NCBI GenBank assembly: GCA_003020925.1
Contig: PXRT01000012.1
Coordinates: forward strand, 12,191-76,190
DNA: 64,000 nt
Reading direction: 5' to 3'
Origin: Halobacteriales archaeon QS_6_64_34
GTDB taxonomy: Archaea > Halobacteriota > Halobacteria > Halobacteriales > Haloarculaceae
The notes below the pieces were generated by a model. That model saw only the letters and a program-made list of their open reading frames with translations, was not told the DNA's origin and did not search any database. Made by a program: the position numbers and the translations under genes. Shown here piece by piece: positions 1 to 8,134 of this stretch. Within the stretch, counting starts at the first letter, position 1. Each line of letters opens with the position of its first letter.

Positions 1-95
1 GACCGCAACGTAGTGAGGACCGCAGCGAGGCCCCCGACTGGAGCCAGCCGGGGCTTTCTGGCTGTTTGCCATCGCTGTCGATTAACTAAACACTG
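1..95. repeat. Dispersed inverted-repeat element, right-end copy
   Basis: This stretch ends with a GGGGCTTTCTGGCT block followed by AACTAAACACTGC. The same combination closes the full-length copy at 14221-14469, and its reverse complement opens the copy at 3482. It lies just downstream of the dhaM stop. It looks like one end of a palindrome-ended repeat and may continue left of the window. No ORF in it is credible. The name and origin of the family are unknown to me. Confidence 0.55.
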
Positions 96-171
96 CCCTC
101 TGCTCGTACTTAAAACAGCATTCCCGCGTGGTCGTGGTGTAACGGCTCGAAATCCTTCGCGTTGTTCGATA

Positions 172-552
172 TCAGCGCTTCTGGATGCCACGAGCGGCCT
201 CGGCCTGCTCGCGGACCGATTCGAGGCTCGCTTTCGAGCTGGTCGCCGCGACTGCGGCGTTGACCGTGCCTTCCAGCACCGGTGCGTCGGCGATGACCGC
301 CTCGGCGTCGCTCGTCTCGATGGCGACTTCCGCGTTCATCACGGCACTCCCCAGGTCGACGAGGACGACGACGCCGTCACCGGAGTCGGCCTCGGCAATC
401 GCCCTCTCGATGTCGCTGGCGACGGTTCCAAAGCCGCCCTGACCGTCGCTACCGACCGGTTCGATGCGCGTCTCCCCGCCCATCTCGGCGGCCACCTCTG
501 CGATACCGTCGGCTGCCGTCTGGCTGTGTGAGACGACGACGAGACCGACCAT
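172..552 (-). CDS. dhaM: Dihydroxyacetone kinase phosphotransfer subunit DhaM (PTS EIIA-Man type)
   Basis: This 126-residue cytosolic protein would relay phosphate to the ADP bound on DhaL, so that DhaK-bound dihydroxyacetone becomes dihydroxyacetone phosphate. The N-terminus MVGLVVVSHSQ fits an EIIA-Man/DhaM fold, with His9 as the phosphoryl acceptor, and the GVVVLVDLGSAVMN block is typical of the family. Only the EIIA domain is present; the HPr and EI-like domains found in E. coli DhaM are missing, so the phosphate must come from separate PTS proteins not in this window. The gene is last in dhaK-dhaL-dhaM, and its ATG overlaps the dhaL stop by one base. Confidence 0.9.
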   Translation of the reverse strand: MVGLVVVSHSQTAADGIAEVAAEMGGETRIEPVGSDGQGGFGTVASDIERAIAEADSGDGVVVLVDLGSAVMNAEVAIETSDAEAVIADAPVLEGTVNAAVAATSSKASLESVREQAEAARGIQKR

Positions 553-1256
553 CAGTTCTCTGTCACCTCGCCGTCCGGGATGGTCGGGGATTCGGCGTGG
601 TCGGGCAGCTCGTCCGGGGCCTCGTCGTACTCCATCGCTACGTCGAGCAGTTCCTCCATGATGTACAGCGTGCTGGTCGCACCGGGGTCCTGGTGACCCA
701 CGGAGCGCCAGCCCAGATAGGAGGCCCGACCCTTCGAGGCCCGGATTGGGACGGTAAAGTCAACGCCGCGCTCGGCGGCGGCGACGGCCTTCGCCAGGGC
801 CTCGACCGGCGTCATATCGTCGACTTCGACTGACTTCTTGAACGTGTGGACGGCCGGCACCAGCGCGTCGACCATCGTCTTGTCGCCGACGCGGGCGTCG
901 CCACGGTCTTGCACCTTCTCAAGATAGGTCTCGGCGAACGCGGCGCTACTCTCGCCGGTGATGCCGTCTTCGAGTTCGGGGCTGGCGAAGACGAGCGACC
1001 CACCGAAGAGCGGGCCCGATGCGCCGCCGACCTCCGACAGCAGCGTCTTGCCAGCCATCTTGACGACGGCCGCCGGTTCGGGGTCCTCGAGGTCCGCGAC
1101 CGCCTCCGCTGCGGCGGCCCACCCACGGGCCATGTTCCCGCCGTGGTCGGCGTCGCCGATGGCGGAGTCGAGGTCCGTCAGGTGGGACCGCTCGTCCTGG
1201 ATTCGGTCCGCGACCGCCTCGACCGCGGCGACGGCCGCCTTGCCATCGTCGCTCAT
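552..1256 (-). CDS. dhaL: Dihydroxyacetone kinase nucleotide-binding subunit DhaL
   Basis: This 234-residue subunit holds ADP/ATP and transfers phosphate to dihydroxyacetone on DhaK. The Mg-binding loop DSAIGDADHG is at residues 30-39, followed by GGASGPLFGG (about 77-86), GDKTMVDAL and GHQDPGATS, the normal order for DhaL. The frame stays open further upstream, but the extension is low quality and runs inside dhaK. I start at the ATG at 1256, which overlaps the dhaK TGA as ATGA. This coupling suggests co-translation of the kinase subunits in fixed ratio. Confidence 0.92.
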   Translation of the reverse strand: MSDDGKAAVAAVEAVADRIQDERSHLTDLDSAIGDADHGGNMARGWAAAAEAVADLEDPEPAAVVKMAGKTLLSEVGGASGPLFGGSLVFASPELEDGITGESSAAFAETYLEKVQDRGDARVGDKTMVDALVPAVHTFKKSVEVDDMTPVEALAKAVAAAERGVDFTVPIRASKGRASYLGWRSVGHQDPGATSTLYIMEELLDVAMEYDEAPDELPDHAESPTIPDGEVTEN

Positions 1257-2251
1257 TTCACCGTCAACGCCGGCGTCTCCGCCGGCGCACCGAGCAGTTC
1301 CTTTAGCTCCTCGTCGACGGCACACACCGTGACCGAACAGCCCTCCATGTCCAGTGAGGTCATGTAGTCGCCGACCCACGCATCCCACGTCTCGAGGCCG
1401 TGGTCGCCCAGAATCTCCTGGAGCTTCCGGTTGATGACGAACAGCTCCATCTGGGGCGTACCGCCCATCCCGTTGACGATGGTCATGACGTCCTGCCCCT
1501 CGTCGAGGTCGAGGTCCTCGAGGACGTTCTGTGTAAGCGCCTCTGTTATCTCGTCGGCGCTCATGACGTCGGTCCGCTCGACGCCGGGCTCGCCGTGGAT
1601 ACCGATACCCAGTTCGATTTCGTCCTCGGGGAGGTCGAAGGTCGGTTCGCCCTTTTCGGGGGTGACACAGGATGTCAGCGCCATCCCCATCGTCCCGACG
1701 TTATCGATTACGTTCTGTGCGACACGCTGGACCTCGTCCAGGTCGGCGCCTTCAGCGGCTTTCGCGCCGGCGGCCTTGTGGACCAGGATGGTGCCACAGA
1801 CGCCACGGCGACCGGATGTGTACAGCGAGTCCTCGACTGCTACGTCGTCGTCGACGACCACCGTGGCGACGTCGGTGCCCTCCATCTCGACCATCTCGAT
1901 TGCGGTCTCGAAGTTCATCACGTCGCCCTCGTAGTTCTTGATGACCGCCAGCACGCCCTCGCCGCTGTCGGCGGCCCCGATGAGCGCCTCGAACTCGTCT
2001 GCTGTCGGCGAGGAGAACACCTCCCCGGCGGCTGCACCGTCGAGCATCCCCTCACCCAGGTAACCCGCGTGGGTCGGCTCGTGGCCGCTCCCACCGCCGC
2101 TGACGATACCCACTTTCCCGTCTACGGGGGCGTCGTCCCGTACCAGAACGTTCGTGTCAGAAAGCCGGCGCACCTGGTTCGGATAGGCGGCTACCATCCC
2201 GTCCAGCATCTCGTCGACAACGTCGTCCGGGTCGTTGATGAGTTTCTTCAT
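1253..2251 (-). CDS. dhaK: Dihydroxyacetone kinase substrate-binding subunit DhaK
   Basis: This 332-residue subunit binds dihydroxyacetone covalently as a hemiaminal on a histidine. The expected histidine is His219 in GIGIHGEPGVER. The SGGGSGHEP (51-59) and KNYEGD (105-110) motifs are intact. It is the first gene of dhaKLM. A TATA-like element on the minus strand about 33 bp upstream suggests a very short or absent leader. The cluster would feed glycerol- or overflow-derived dihydroxyacetone into glycolysis, consistent with known haloarchaeal use of dihydroxyacetone; that physiological role is inferred. Confidence 0.94.
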   Translation of the reverse strand: MKKLINDPDDVVDEMLDGMVAAYPNQVRRLSDTNVLVRDDAPVDGKVGIVSGGGSGHEPTHAGYLGEGMLDGAAAGEVFSSPTADEFEALIGAADSGEGVLAVIKNYEGDVMNFETAIEMVEMEGTDVATVVVDDDVAVEDSLYTSGRRGVCGTILVHKAAGAKAAEGADLDEVQRVAQNVIDNVGTMGMALTSCVTPEKGEPTFDLPEDEIELGIGIHGEPGVERTDVMSADEITEALTQNVLEDLDLDEGQDVMTIVNGMGGTPQMELFVINRKLQEILGDHGLETWDAWVGDYMTSLDMEGCSVTVCAVDEELKELLGAPAETPALTVK

Positions 2252-2278
2252 GGTCCATGATTATAAACGGCACACGGA

Positions 2279-2290
2279 CATATAAAACCC
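2279..2290 (-). promoter_or_regulatory. TATA box of the dhaKLM operon
   Basis: Read on the minus strand, this stretch is GGTTTTATATG, centred about 33 bp upstream of the dhaK ATG. It sits in an AT-rich pocket of otherwise GC-rich DNA. The spacing fits a haloarchaeal promoter giving a leaderless or nearly leaderless mRNA. A second AT patch (2261-2268) is too close to the start codon to be the TATA box. Confidence 0.5.
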
Positions 2291-2358
2291 CCTAGCGAAT
2301 TACAACGGTCGTTGTTTCCGTTTAGAACACTTTTCAGATGGGTGACCTGACCGAGCGC

Positions 2359-2949
2359 CTAGAGGTCCCAGTAGTCGGGCTCGTTGCCGTCCATCCATTT
2401 GATGGAACAGCCCCGGGACGGTTTCTCGGCAGCGGTTATCTCCTCGCCGGCAAGCAGCGTCTCGACGTGGTTGGCCATCTCCCGTTCGCTTGGTTCGTCG
2501 TCGGGGTTGAGCGCGTCGTCGAGGCGACCGTGGTAAGCTAGTCGGAAGTCGCCGCCGTCGCTCGCAAAGAGGAACGGGTCGGGCGTACAGCGGGCGCCGT
2601 AGGCCACCGCGACCGACTGGTCGGCGTCGTGGAGGTAGGCGTCGTAGTCGACGGTGCCGTCGGCGACGACCTCCTGCATCCGCTCGTAGGAGTCGTCGGG
2701 GTACTCCATGGAGTCGTTGGCGTTGATGCCGACGACGGCGAGGTCGTCGTACTCCTCGGCGAGGCGGTTCAGCTCCGGTATCTTCGCTTTTGCGTACGGG
2801 CAGTGGTTACAGGTGAACACCACGAGCAGCGCCTCGTAGTCGGCGAAATCCCCGAGGGCGTACGTCTCGCCGTCGGCGCCCGCCAGCTCGAACGACGGGG
2901 CGCTGTCGCCGCGCTGGAGCACGTCGGATTCGGAGTCGAGTGAGACCAT
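2359..2949 (-). CDS. Thioredoxin-fold redoxin (AhpC/TSA- or ResA-like)
   Basis: This 196-residue protein has the layout of a cytosolic redoxin. After an N-terminal GDSAPSFELAG segment comes a CNHC active-site pair (Cys47, Cys50) in VVFTCNHCPYAKA, then VVGINAND and the cis-proline region GARCTPDPF. It could be a thiol reductase or peroxiredoxin-like enzyme; the substrate is not evident. A TTG nine bases upstream is possible, but the ATG at 2949 lies about 30 bp from a TTTTTAC TATA-like element and is preferred. No signal peptide is seen. A further cysteine sits near the C-terminus (SRGCSIKW). Confidence 0.8.
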   Translation of the reverse strand: MVSLDSESDVLQRGDSAPSFELAGADGETYALGDFADYEALLVVFTCNHCPYAKAKIPELNRLAEEYDDLAVVGINANDSMEYPDDSYERMQEVVADGTVDYDAYLHDADQSVAVAYGARCTPDPFLFASDGGDFRLAYHGRLDDALNPDDEPSEREMANHVETLLAGEEITAAEKPSRGCSIKWMDGNEPDYWDL

Positions 2950-3110
2950 AGTGAGCAAAGATACGCCGGGGTGCCGTAAAAATTCGAGCCTGTCCGCAAA
3001 CGAGGCGACGCCCGCTGTCGTGTCCCGGGCTGTCAGTCGCCGGGCTGGACACGCCCGGTTGCCGCCCGCCCCCCGATGGGTGATGTCGCGGCCGCCGCAG
3101 GGGTCCGTCG

Positions 3111-3431
3111 TTACTCGTCCAGCCGCGTCGCGACGGCGTCGTCGAAGGCGACGGCCGCCTCGTACACTGCGGTCCCGGTAGCGACGCTGAACAGCGCCTC
3201 CTCCCCCTCGTCGCCCGCTTTCTCCAGGAATCCCATCTCGACGAGGTGGTCGAGCGTGCCGTCGAGATACAGCGACTTCAGGGCGACGCCGGCTTCGTCG
3301 CTCAGTTCAGTCTTGGTGTAGGTGGCCGCCGGGTCCAGCCGTAGCAAGGTGTCGATGACGGCCGGCGCGTCGTCGTGAGATGCGACGTGACCCCAGCCGG
3401 TCTCTGGGTCGTCGTTCGCGTCGTCGAACAT
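3111..3431 (-). CDS. Small winged-helix-like protein, probable transcription regulator
   Basis: This 106-residue acidic protein has a central segment that reads like a helix-turn-helix: APAVIDTLLRLDPAATYTKT, then a recognition-type helix near GVALKSLYLDGTLDHLVEMG and a beta-wing-like EALFSVATGTAVYEA. This arrangement is common in small haloarchaeal MarR/PadR-like regulators. The ATG at 3431 lies about 27 bp from a TTTAATT element on the minus strand, fitting a leaderless gene. Its target is unknown. It stands alone, next to a dispersed repeat copy. Confidence 0.6.
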   Translation of the reverse strand: MFDDANDDPETGWGHVASHDDAPAVIDTLLRLDPAATYTKTELSDEAGVALKSLYLDGTLDHLVEMGFLEKAGDEGEEALFSVATGTAVYEAAVAFDDAVATRLDE

Positions 3432-3481
3432 TATGCTCCCTCTTAGACTACTCCCAATTAAATTTCGTGGGGTAGAGCACA

Positions 3482-3570
3482 GTGGTGTTTAATTAGGCGA
3501 TTCAGACTGTCACCAGCCAGAAAGCCCCGACCGCTCGACTACTGCGACTCGCTGCGCGCTTCACTCACCC
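3482..3570. repeat. Dispersed inverted-repeat element, left-end copy
   Basis: The first 48 bases (3482-3529) match 14221-14268 with one mismatch, starting GTGGTGTTTA and including GCCAGAAAGCCCCG. The next stretch, about 3527-3567, is the reverse complement of about 14384-14427 in the same distant copy. So this is one arm of the element, found between two unrelated gene groups. Confidence 0.65.
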
Positions 3571-3692
3571 ATCGAGGAGCCAGCGGACCGCTCCGAGACA
3601 GTCCCTCGGCGTAGAGACCCGCGAACAGACACGCCTTGGGATGGCCCCCACTGTTGAGCAAGGCTTTTGTCCGATACTACCCGCTCCTCTGT

Positions 3693-4187
3693 ATGAGCAG
3701 CCGCCGCGATATTCTGGACCTGCTGGGGGAAAACGCCCGCTACACCACCGAGGACCTCGCACACATGACCGATTTCACCGAGAGCGAGGTCGAGGAGGTC
3801 GTCGCGGAACTCGAGGACGCCGGCGTCATCACGGGCTACCAGGCCGTCATCAACTGGGACGCCCTGGAGACCGACGCGGAACGGGTCCGTGCAACCGTCG
3901 AACTCAACGTGGCGCTGGACCGAGAGACCAACTACGGCGACATCGCCGACCGCATCGCGAAGTTCCCCGAAGTGACCTCGCTGCGGCTCGTCAGCGGCGA
4001 CTACGACTTCGACCTCACGGTCGAGGGCGACTCGATGCGGGAAGTGTCCCATTTCATCAGCGACAAGGTGGCGCCCATCCCCGAGATAACCCAGACGGTG
4101 ACCCACTACATCATGGAGTCCTACAAGGAGCAGGGAACGGAGTTCGACGACCACGACGACGACGACAGACTCTCCGTCTCGCCATGA
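3693..4187 (+). CDS. Lrp/AsnC family transcription regulator
   Basis: This 164-residue regulator has an N-terminal helix-turn-helix (DILDLLGENARYTTEDLAHM through EVEEVVAELEDAGVITGY) and a C-terminal AsnC/RAM ligand domain containing SGDYDFDLTVEG. Such proteins sense amino acids and often control neighbouring amino-acid genes. I start at the ATG at 3693; upstream codons of the open frame are not conserved-looking. The stop overlaps the ATG of the next aminotransferase gene (ATGA at 4184-4187), so the two are coupled. Autoregulation and control of the aminotransferase are likely but inferred. The C-terminus is an Asp-rich tail. Confidence 0.9.
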   Translation: MSSRRDILDLLGENARYTTEDLAHMTDFTESEVEEVVAELEDAGVITGYQAVINWDALETDAERVRATVELNVALDRETNYGDIADRIAKFPEVTSLRLVSGDYDFDLTVEGDSMREVSHFISDKVAPIPEITQTVTHYIMESYKEQGTEFDDHDDDDRLSVSP

Positions 4188-5329
4188 CGCTCGAACCAGC
4201 GGACCGGGTCGACGCCGTCCCGCCGTCGGGTATCCGGCGGTTCTTCGAACTGGCCGAGGAGATGGACGACATCATCTCACTGGGTGTCGGTGAGCCGGAT
4301 TTCTCGGCGCCGTGGGCGGCCCGCGAGGCCGCCATCACGTCCCTCGAGCGGGGCCAGACCTCCTACACCGCGAACAAGGGGAAACGCGAGCTCCGGACGC
4401 GAATCTCGCGGTTCGAAGACGCGGCCCGCGACCTCCGCTATGACCCCGACGAGGAGATACTCGTCACGGCCGGCGCCAGCGAGGGGCTCGACCTGGCCTT
4501 TCGCGCCCTGTTGAACTCCGGCGACAAACTGGCGGTGGCCCAGCCCTGTTACGTCTCGTATGTCCCCGGTGCGACCTTCGCCGGCGTCGACGTCGTCGAC
4601 GTGCCGACTCGCGCCGAAGACGAGTTCAAGCTCACTCGCGAGGTGCTCGAAGCGTCGGGCGCGGCCGAGGCCGACGCGCTGGTGTACTGCTACCCGAACA
4701 ACCCCACCGGCGCGACGATGACCGGCGACGAACTCCGGGAGGTGGCGGCCTTCTGCCGTGAGCACGACCTGGTGGTCTTTTCGGACGAGATTTACGCCGA
4801 TTTGACCTACGAGCACGAACACATCTCCATCGCGACGCTGCCGGGGATGCGCGAGCGGACCGTCGTCTTCAACGGCTTCTCGAAGGCCTTCGCGATGACC
4901 GGCTTCCGGCTGGGCTATGCGATGGGGCCCGAGGAAGCCATCACGGCGATGAACCGGGTCCACCAGTACACGATGCTGTCGGCGCCGACGACCGCTCAGC
5001 ACGCAGCCATCGAAGCTCTGGACAACTGCCAGGCCGATGTCCGGGAGATGACCGCACAGTACGACCGGCGGCGGAACTACGTCCTCTCGCGGTTCGAGGA
5101 CATGGGGCTGTCCTGTTTCCCCGCGTCGGGGGCGTTCTACGCGTTCCCGGAGTGTCCGTGGGACGACGCCGACGAGTTCGCTGAGGCGTTCCTGCAGGAA
5201 CAGAAGGTCGCGGTGGTTCCGGGGTCGGCCTTCGGCGCAGGGGGCGACGGCCACTTGCGTATCTCGTATGCGACCGGGCTGGACGAACTCAAAACAGCGA
5301 TGAACCGCCTCGAGTCGTTCATCTCCTGA
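4184..5329 (+). CDS. PLP-dependent class I/II aminotransferase
   Basis: This 381-residue fold-type I aminotransferase has ISLGVGEPDF near the N-terminus, YPNNPTG at about 170-176, the DEIYADL block, and the Schiff-base lysine Lys234 in NGFSKAFAMTG. A conserved C-terminal RISYA substrate-carboxylate arginine is also visible. It probably exchanges amino groups between an amino acid and 2-oxoglutarate; the exact amino acid cannot be read. The open frame extends far upstream, but that part is out of frame with the Lrp gene it overlaps, so the start is the ATG at 4184. It is the second gene of a coupled regulator-enzyme pair. Confidence 0.9.
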   Translation: MTLEPADRVDAVPPSGIRRFFELAEEMDDIISLGVGEPDFSAPWAAREAAITSLERGQTSYTANKGKRELRTRISRFEDAARDLRYDPDEEILVTAGASEGLDLAFRALLNSGDKLAVAQPCYVSYVPGATFAGVDVVDVPTRAEDEFKLTREVLEASGAAEADALVYCYPNNPTGATMTGDELREVAAFCREHDLVVFSDEIYADLTYEHEHISIATLPGMRERTVVFNGFSKAFAMTGFRLGYAMGPEEAITAMNRVHQYTMLSAPTTAQHAAIEALDNCQADVREMTAQYDRRRNYVLSRFEDMGLSCFPASGAFYAFPECPWDDADEFAEAFLQEQKVAVVPGSAFGAGGDGHLRISYATGLDELKTAMNRLESFIS

Positions 5330-5599
5330 GACGGGTGCCGTAGTTTCGCATCGGCACTGGGCCAAGAATCAATGGCAAAAATGTATGTTAGTAGACATGA
5401 CTGGTAACTAATCTGTAGTCGTAATTTGAAGAAATTCAGATTTCGCAGCTAGCACTCGCAATACATGTGGCGAAAGTTTAAGTAAGATTGCTGTTGATAC
5501 ATGGGCATACTGTGTCCCACTGCTCCGTATTACCCGGTGCGACCGGACGCACCGAACCAGCGAGCAGAATTTTTACACAGGGAGTGAACTAAAAAAACT
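5330..5599. promoter_or_regulatory. Promoter region of the pilus-like operon
   Basis: This 270-bp region has no gene I can support and is richer in A+T than its surroundings, notably 5370-5500. An ATTTTTACA element at about 5569-5577 lies 27 bp before the ATG of the secretion ATPase, matching a haloarchaeal TATA box for a leaderless transcript. The rest could hold regulator sites; I see no clear inverted repeats in it. Confidence 0.5.
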
Positions 5600-8134
5600 A
5601 TGGCTATAGAGGAAACTAACGAAGCGGATTCGGATGGGGTCGATGGCGGGGTCACATCGCCCGACCGAACCGCGACTGTGGGGGGATACACGTGGGAAGA
5701 CCTCCGCCGTGAATTCCACGACGGCGGCGCGTTCGACCGGGCCGACTATCTCGGATTCGACCCCGAGAGCATCACTGACAGGCTCGAGGACGCGGCCGGT
5801 ATCGCAAAGGGCGTCAACCAACCGTTCACCGAGTATATCGACCCGGAAACGACACCCGTCGTCAAGGGCGAGTACACCTGGGAGCACTTCAAACAGGAAC
5901 ACTACTACGAGGCCGGGGCCAAGTCCTGGAACAACGGTGACCGGCCCACCGACGGCAAGGGCAACGTCGTCCCGTTCGACGCGGAGTCGTATCTGGGCTT
6001 CGAGCCCGAACGAACGGAGAACCGGCTCTCACAGGCCGAAGATTTCGCCTCGGCGCTCGGGGACCTCGTCGAGGAACGCACTGTCGACGTGAATCCGGAA
6101 CTGGACGAGGACGAGTTCTTCTCTACCCGCGAGGGTCATACGACGGTCGTCAACCGCTACGACCTCGAGAAGGCGGTCCCGCTCTCGAAGAAATCCCATT
6201 TCAAAGAGCTCGACCGGTACTGGGTCAACAAACCGTACGCCTGTGCCATCATCTTCCAGTCCCGGAAGGAAAACGAGAAGAAGTACTACGTCATCGAGCC
6301 CTACCTCAACCAAATCGAGGAGGACCTGCAGGGCTTTCTCTCCGGAAAACTCAGGACCGCAATCAAATACTCCGAGGACGACGTCATCGTCAAGGGGTCG
6401 AACGCCGACCGGGCACAGGTCATCCAGCGCGAGGCCGAACAGCTCCTCGACCGGTATGACCTCTATGAAGACTCCCTCGGCCCGGGCACCGGTTCCAGCG
6501 GCGGTGGCGGATTCCTCGACGAGTTCAAGGAGCTGTTCAGCGACAGCGAGACGAACCGGGCTGAGGCGACGGGACAGCTCAACGGGCTCTCGGTGCGGCC
6601 CGAACCCGCTATCCTCGAGGACGACCCCTCGACGCTCAACGAGTATCAGGTCGAGAAGCTCCTGTACGTCCTGAAACGCGACTTCGTCGGCTACGGGCTC
6701 ATCGACGGCATCAAGCACGACATCAACGTCGAGGACATCTCCTGTGACGGCTACAACTCCCGTGTCTTCGTCTATCACACCGACTACGAGCAGATTATCT
6801 CGAACGTCGAACACGGGGAGAAAACGCTCGACGACTTCGTCGTCAAACTCGCCCAGCGCTCCGGGAAGGGCATCTCCAAGCGCCAGCCCCAGATTGACGC
6901 GACGCTCCCGGACGGCTCGCGTGCCCAACTGACGCTGGGCCGTGAAGTGTCCGACCACGGGACCAACTACACCATCCGCCAGTTCAAGGACGTCCCCTTT
7001 ACGCCAATCGACCTCATCAACTGGAACACCTTCTCGCTGGACGAGATGGCGTTCCTGTGGCTCTGTATTGAGAACAACAAGAGCCTCATCTTCGCAGGTG
7101 GTACGGCATCCGGGAAGACGACGAGCCTGAACGCCGTCTCGCTGTTTATCCCCTCGAACTCCAAAATCGTCTCCATCGAGGACACCCGCGAGGTCGAACT
7201 CCCCCAGCGCAACTGGGTCGCGAGCGTCACCCGCCCCTCCTTCGGCGACGACGACCAGGGCGACGTCGACGAGTTCGACCTGCTGGAGGCCGCACTCCGC
7301 CAGCGTCCCGACTACATCGTCATGGGTGAGATTCGTGGTGAGGAAGGTCGGACGCTGTTCCAGGTCATGTCGACCGGTCACACCACCTACACCACCTTCC
7401 ACGCCGACTCGGTCGGCGAGGTCATCAAGCGCTTTACGACCGAGCCCATCAACGTCTCGAAGACGCTGTTTACCGCACTCGACCTGGTGAGCATCCAGAC
7501 CCAGACACGTGTCGACGGGAGCAAGGTCCGCCGGAACAAGTCACTGACCGAAATCAACGAGTACTCCGCGGAGAACGACGAAATCAACGTCCGGGACGTC
7601 TACGAGTGGCGTGCCGAGACCGACGAGTACATCCAGATGGGTAACTCGAACACGCTCGAGGAAATCAAGTTCGACCGCGGGTGGACCCAGGAGAAACTCG
7701 ACGAGGAGCTGTTCAAGCGGAAAGTGGTGCTCGCGTATCTCATCGAACAGGGCATCAACACTTACACGGAGGTCGCCGCAGCCATCCAGGCCTTCATCAA
7801 CGACCCAGAGACCATCCTGACGCTCATCGCCAACGACCAACTCGAGAAGTCCCTCGAGGACCTCCGGGAGATGGAGTCGGTCAAGATAGATATCGACCCG
7901 GACAAAGAGGAGATGGTCCCCCGACCCGAGGCACCCCCCGAAATGGTCGAAGAGACAAAGCAAGTGCTCGACAACGCCGGACCGCTGTTCTCGAAGTTCA
8001 AGAGCGGCGACGACCCGGACATCGTCTCCGCGCTGATGGACGGCAACGCACTCGAAGAGGCCGGTACTGAGGACGACGTGACTGAGTTCGGCCAGTTCGT
8101 CCCCAAAGCCGGCAAGGAGGCCGATAGTGGATGA
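5600..8134 (+). CDS. Type IV pilus / type II secretion ATPase (GspE/PilB/VirB11-like)
   Basis: This 844-residue cytoplasmic ATPase would power pilin assembly. The N-terminal ~240 residues are an acidic adaptor region with two related YTWE(D/H)(L/F) segments (near GGYTWEDL and KGEYTWEHF). The ATPase core is C-terminal: Walker A GGTASGKT (500-507), Asp box SIEDTRE, Walker B region IVMGEIRGEEG (about 573-583), and His box GHTTYTTFHADS. It is longer than the archaellum motor ArlI, and its partner is a long two-domain platform, so an adhesion pilus or secretion system is more likely than an archaellum. The stop overlaps the next gene's ATG. Confidence 0.9.
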   Translation: MAIEETNEADSDGVDGGVTSPDRTATVGGYTWEDLRREFHDGGAFDRADYLGFDPESITDRLEDAAGIAKGVNQPFTEYIDPETTPVVKGEYTWEHFKQEHYYEAGAKSWNNGDRPTDGKGNVVPFDAESYLGFEPERTENRLSQAEDFASALGDLVEERTVDVNPELDEDEFFSTREGHTTVVNRYDLEKAVPLSKKSHFKELDRYWVNKPYACAIIFQSRKENEKKYYVIEPYLNQIEEDLQGFLSGKLRTAIKYSEDDVIVKGSNADRAQVIQREAEQLLDRYDLYEDSLGPGTGSSGGGGFLDEFKELFSDSETNRAEATGQLNGLSVRPEPAILEDDPSTLNEYQVEKLLYVLKRDFVGYGLIDGIKHDINVEDISCDGYNSRVFVYHTDYEQIISNVEHGEKTLDDFVVKLAQRSGKGISKRQPQIDATLPDGSRAQLTLGREVSDHGTNYTIRQFKDVPFTPIDLINWNTFSLDEMAFLWLCIENNKSLIFAGGTASGKTTSLNAVSLFIPSNSKIVSIEDTREVELPQRNWVASVTRPSFGDDDQGDVDEFDLLEAALRQRPDYIVMGEIRGEEGRTLFQVMSTGHTTYTTFHADSVGEVIKRFTTEPINVSKTLFTALDLVSIQTQTRVDGSKVRRNKSLTEINEYSAENDEINVRDVYEWRAETDEYIQMGNSNTLEEIKFDRGWTQEKLDEELFKRKVVLAYLIEQGINTYTEVAAAIQAFINDPETILTLIANDQLEKSLEDLREMESVKIDIDPDKEEMVPRPEAPPEMVEETKQVLDNAGPLFSKFKSGDDPDIVSALMDGNALEEAGTEDDVTEFGQFVPKAGKEADSG

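Noticed and set aside
3641-4183. N-terminal extension of the aminotransferase frame by about 180 codons
   Set aside because: The extension is Arg/Pro-rich noise overlapping the Lrp gene in another frame; ATG at 4184 overlaps the Lrp stop.
6029-7402. 457-codon open frame on the minus strand inside the pilus ATPase gene
   Set aside because: High-GC shadow frame. The plus-strand frame has clear ATPase motifs; the minus one has only Val/Asp/Leu-rich noise.
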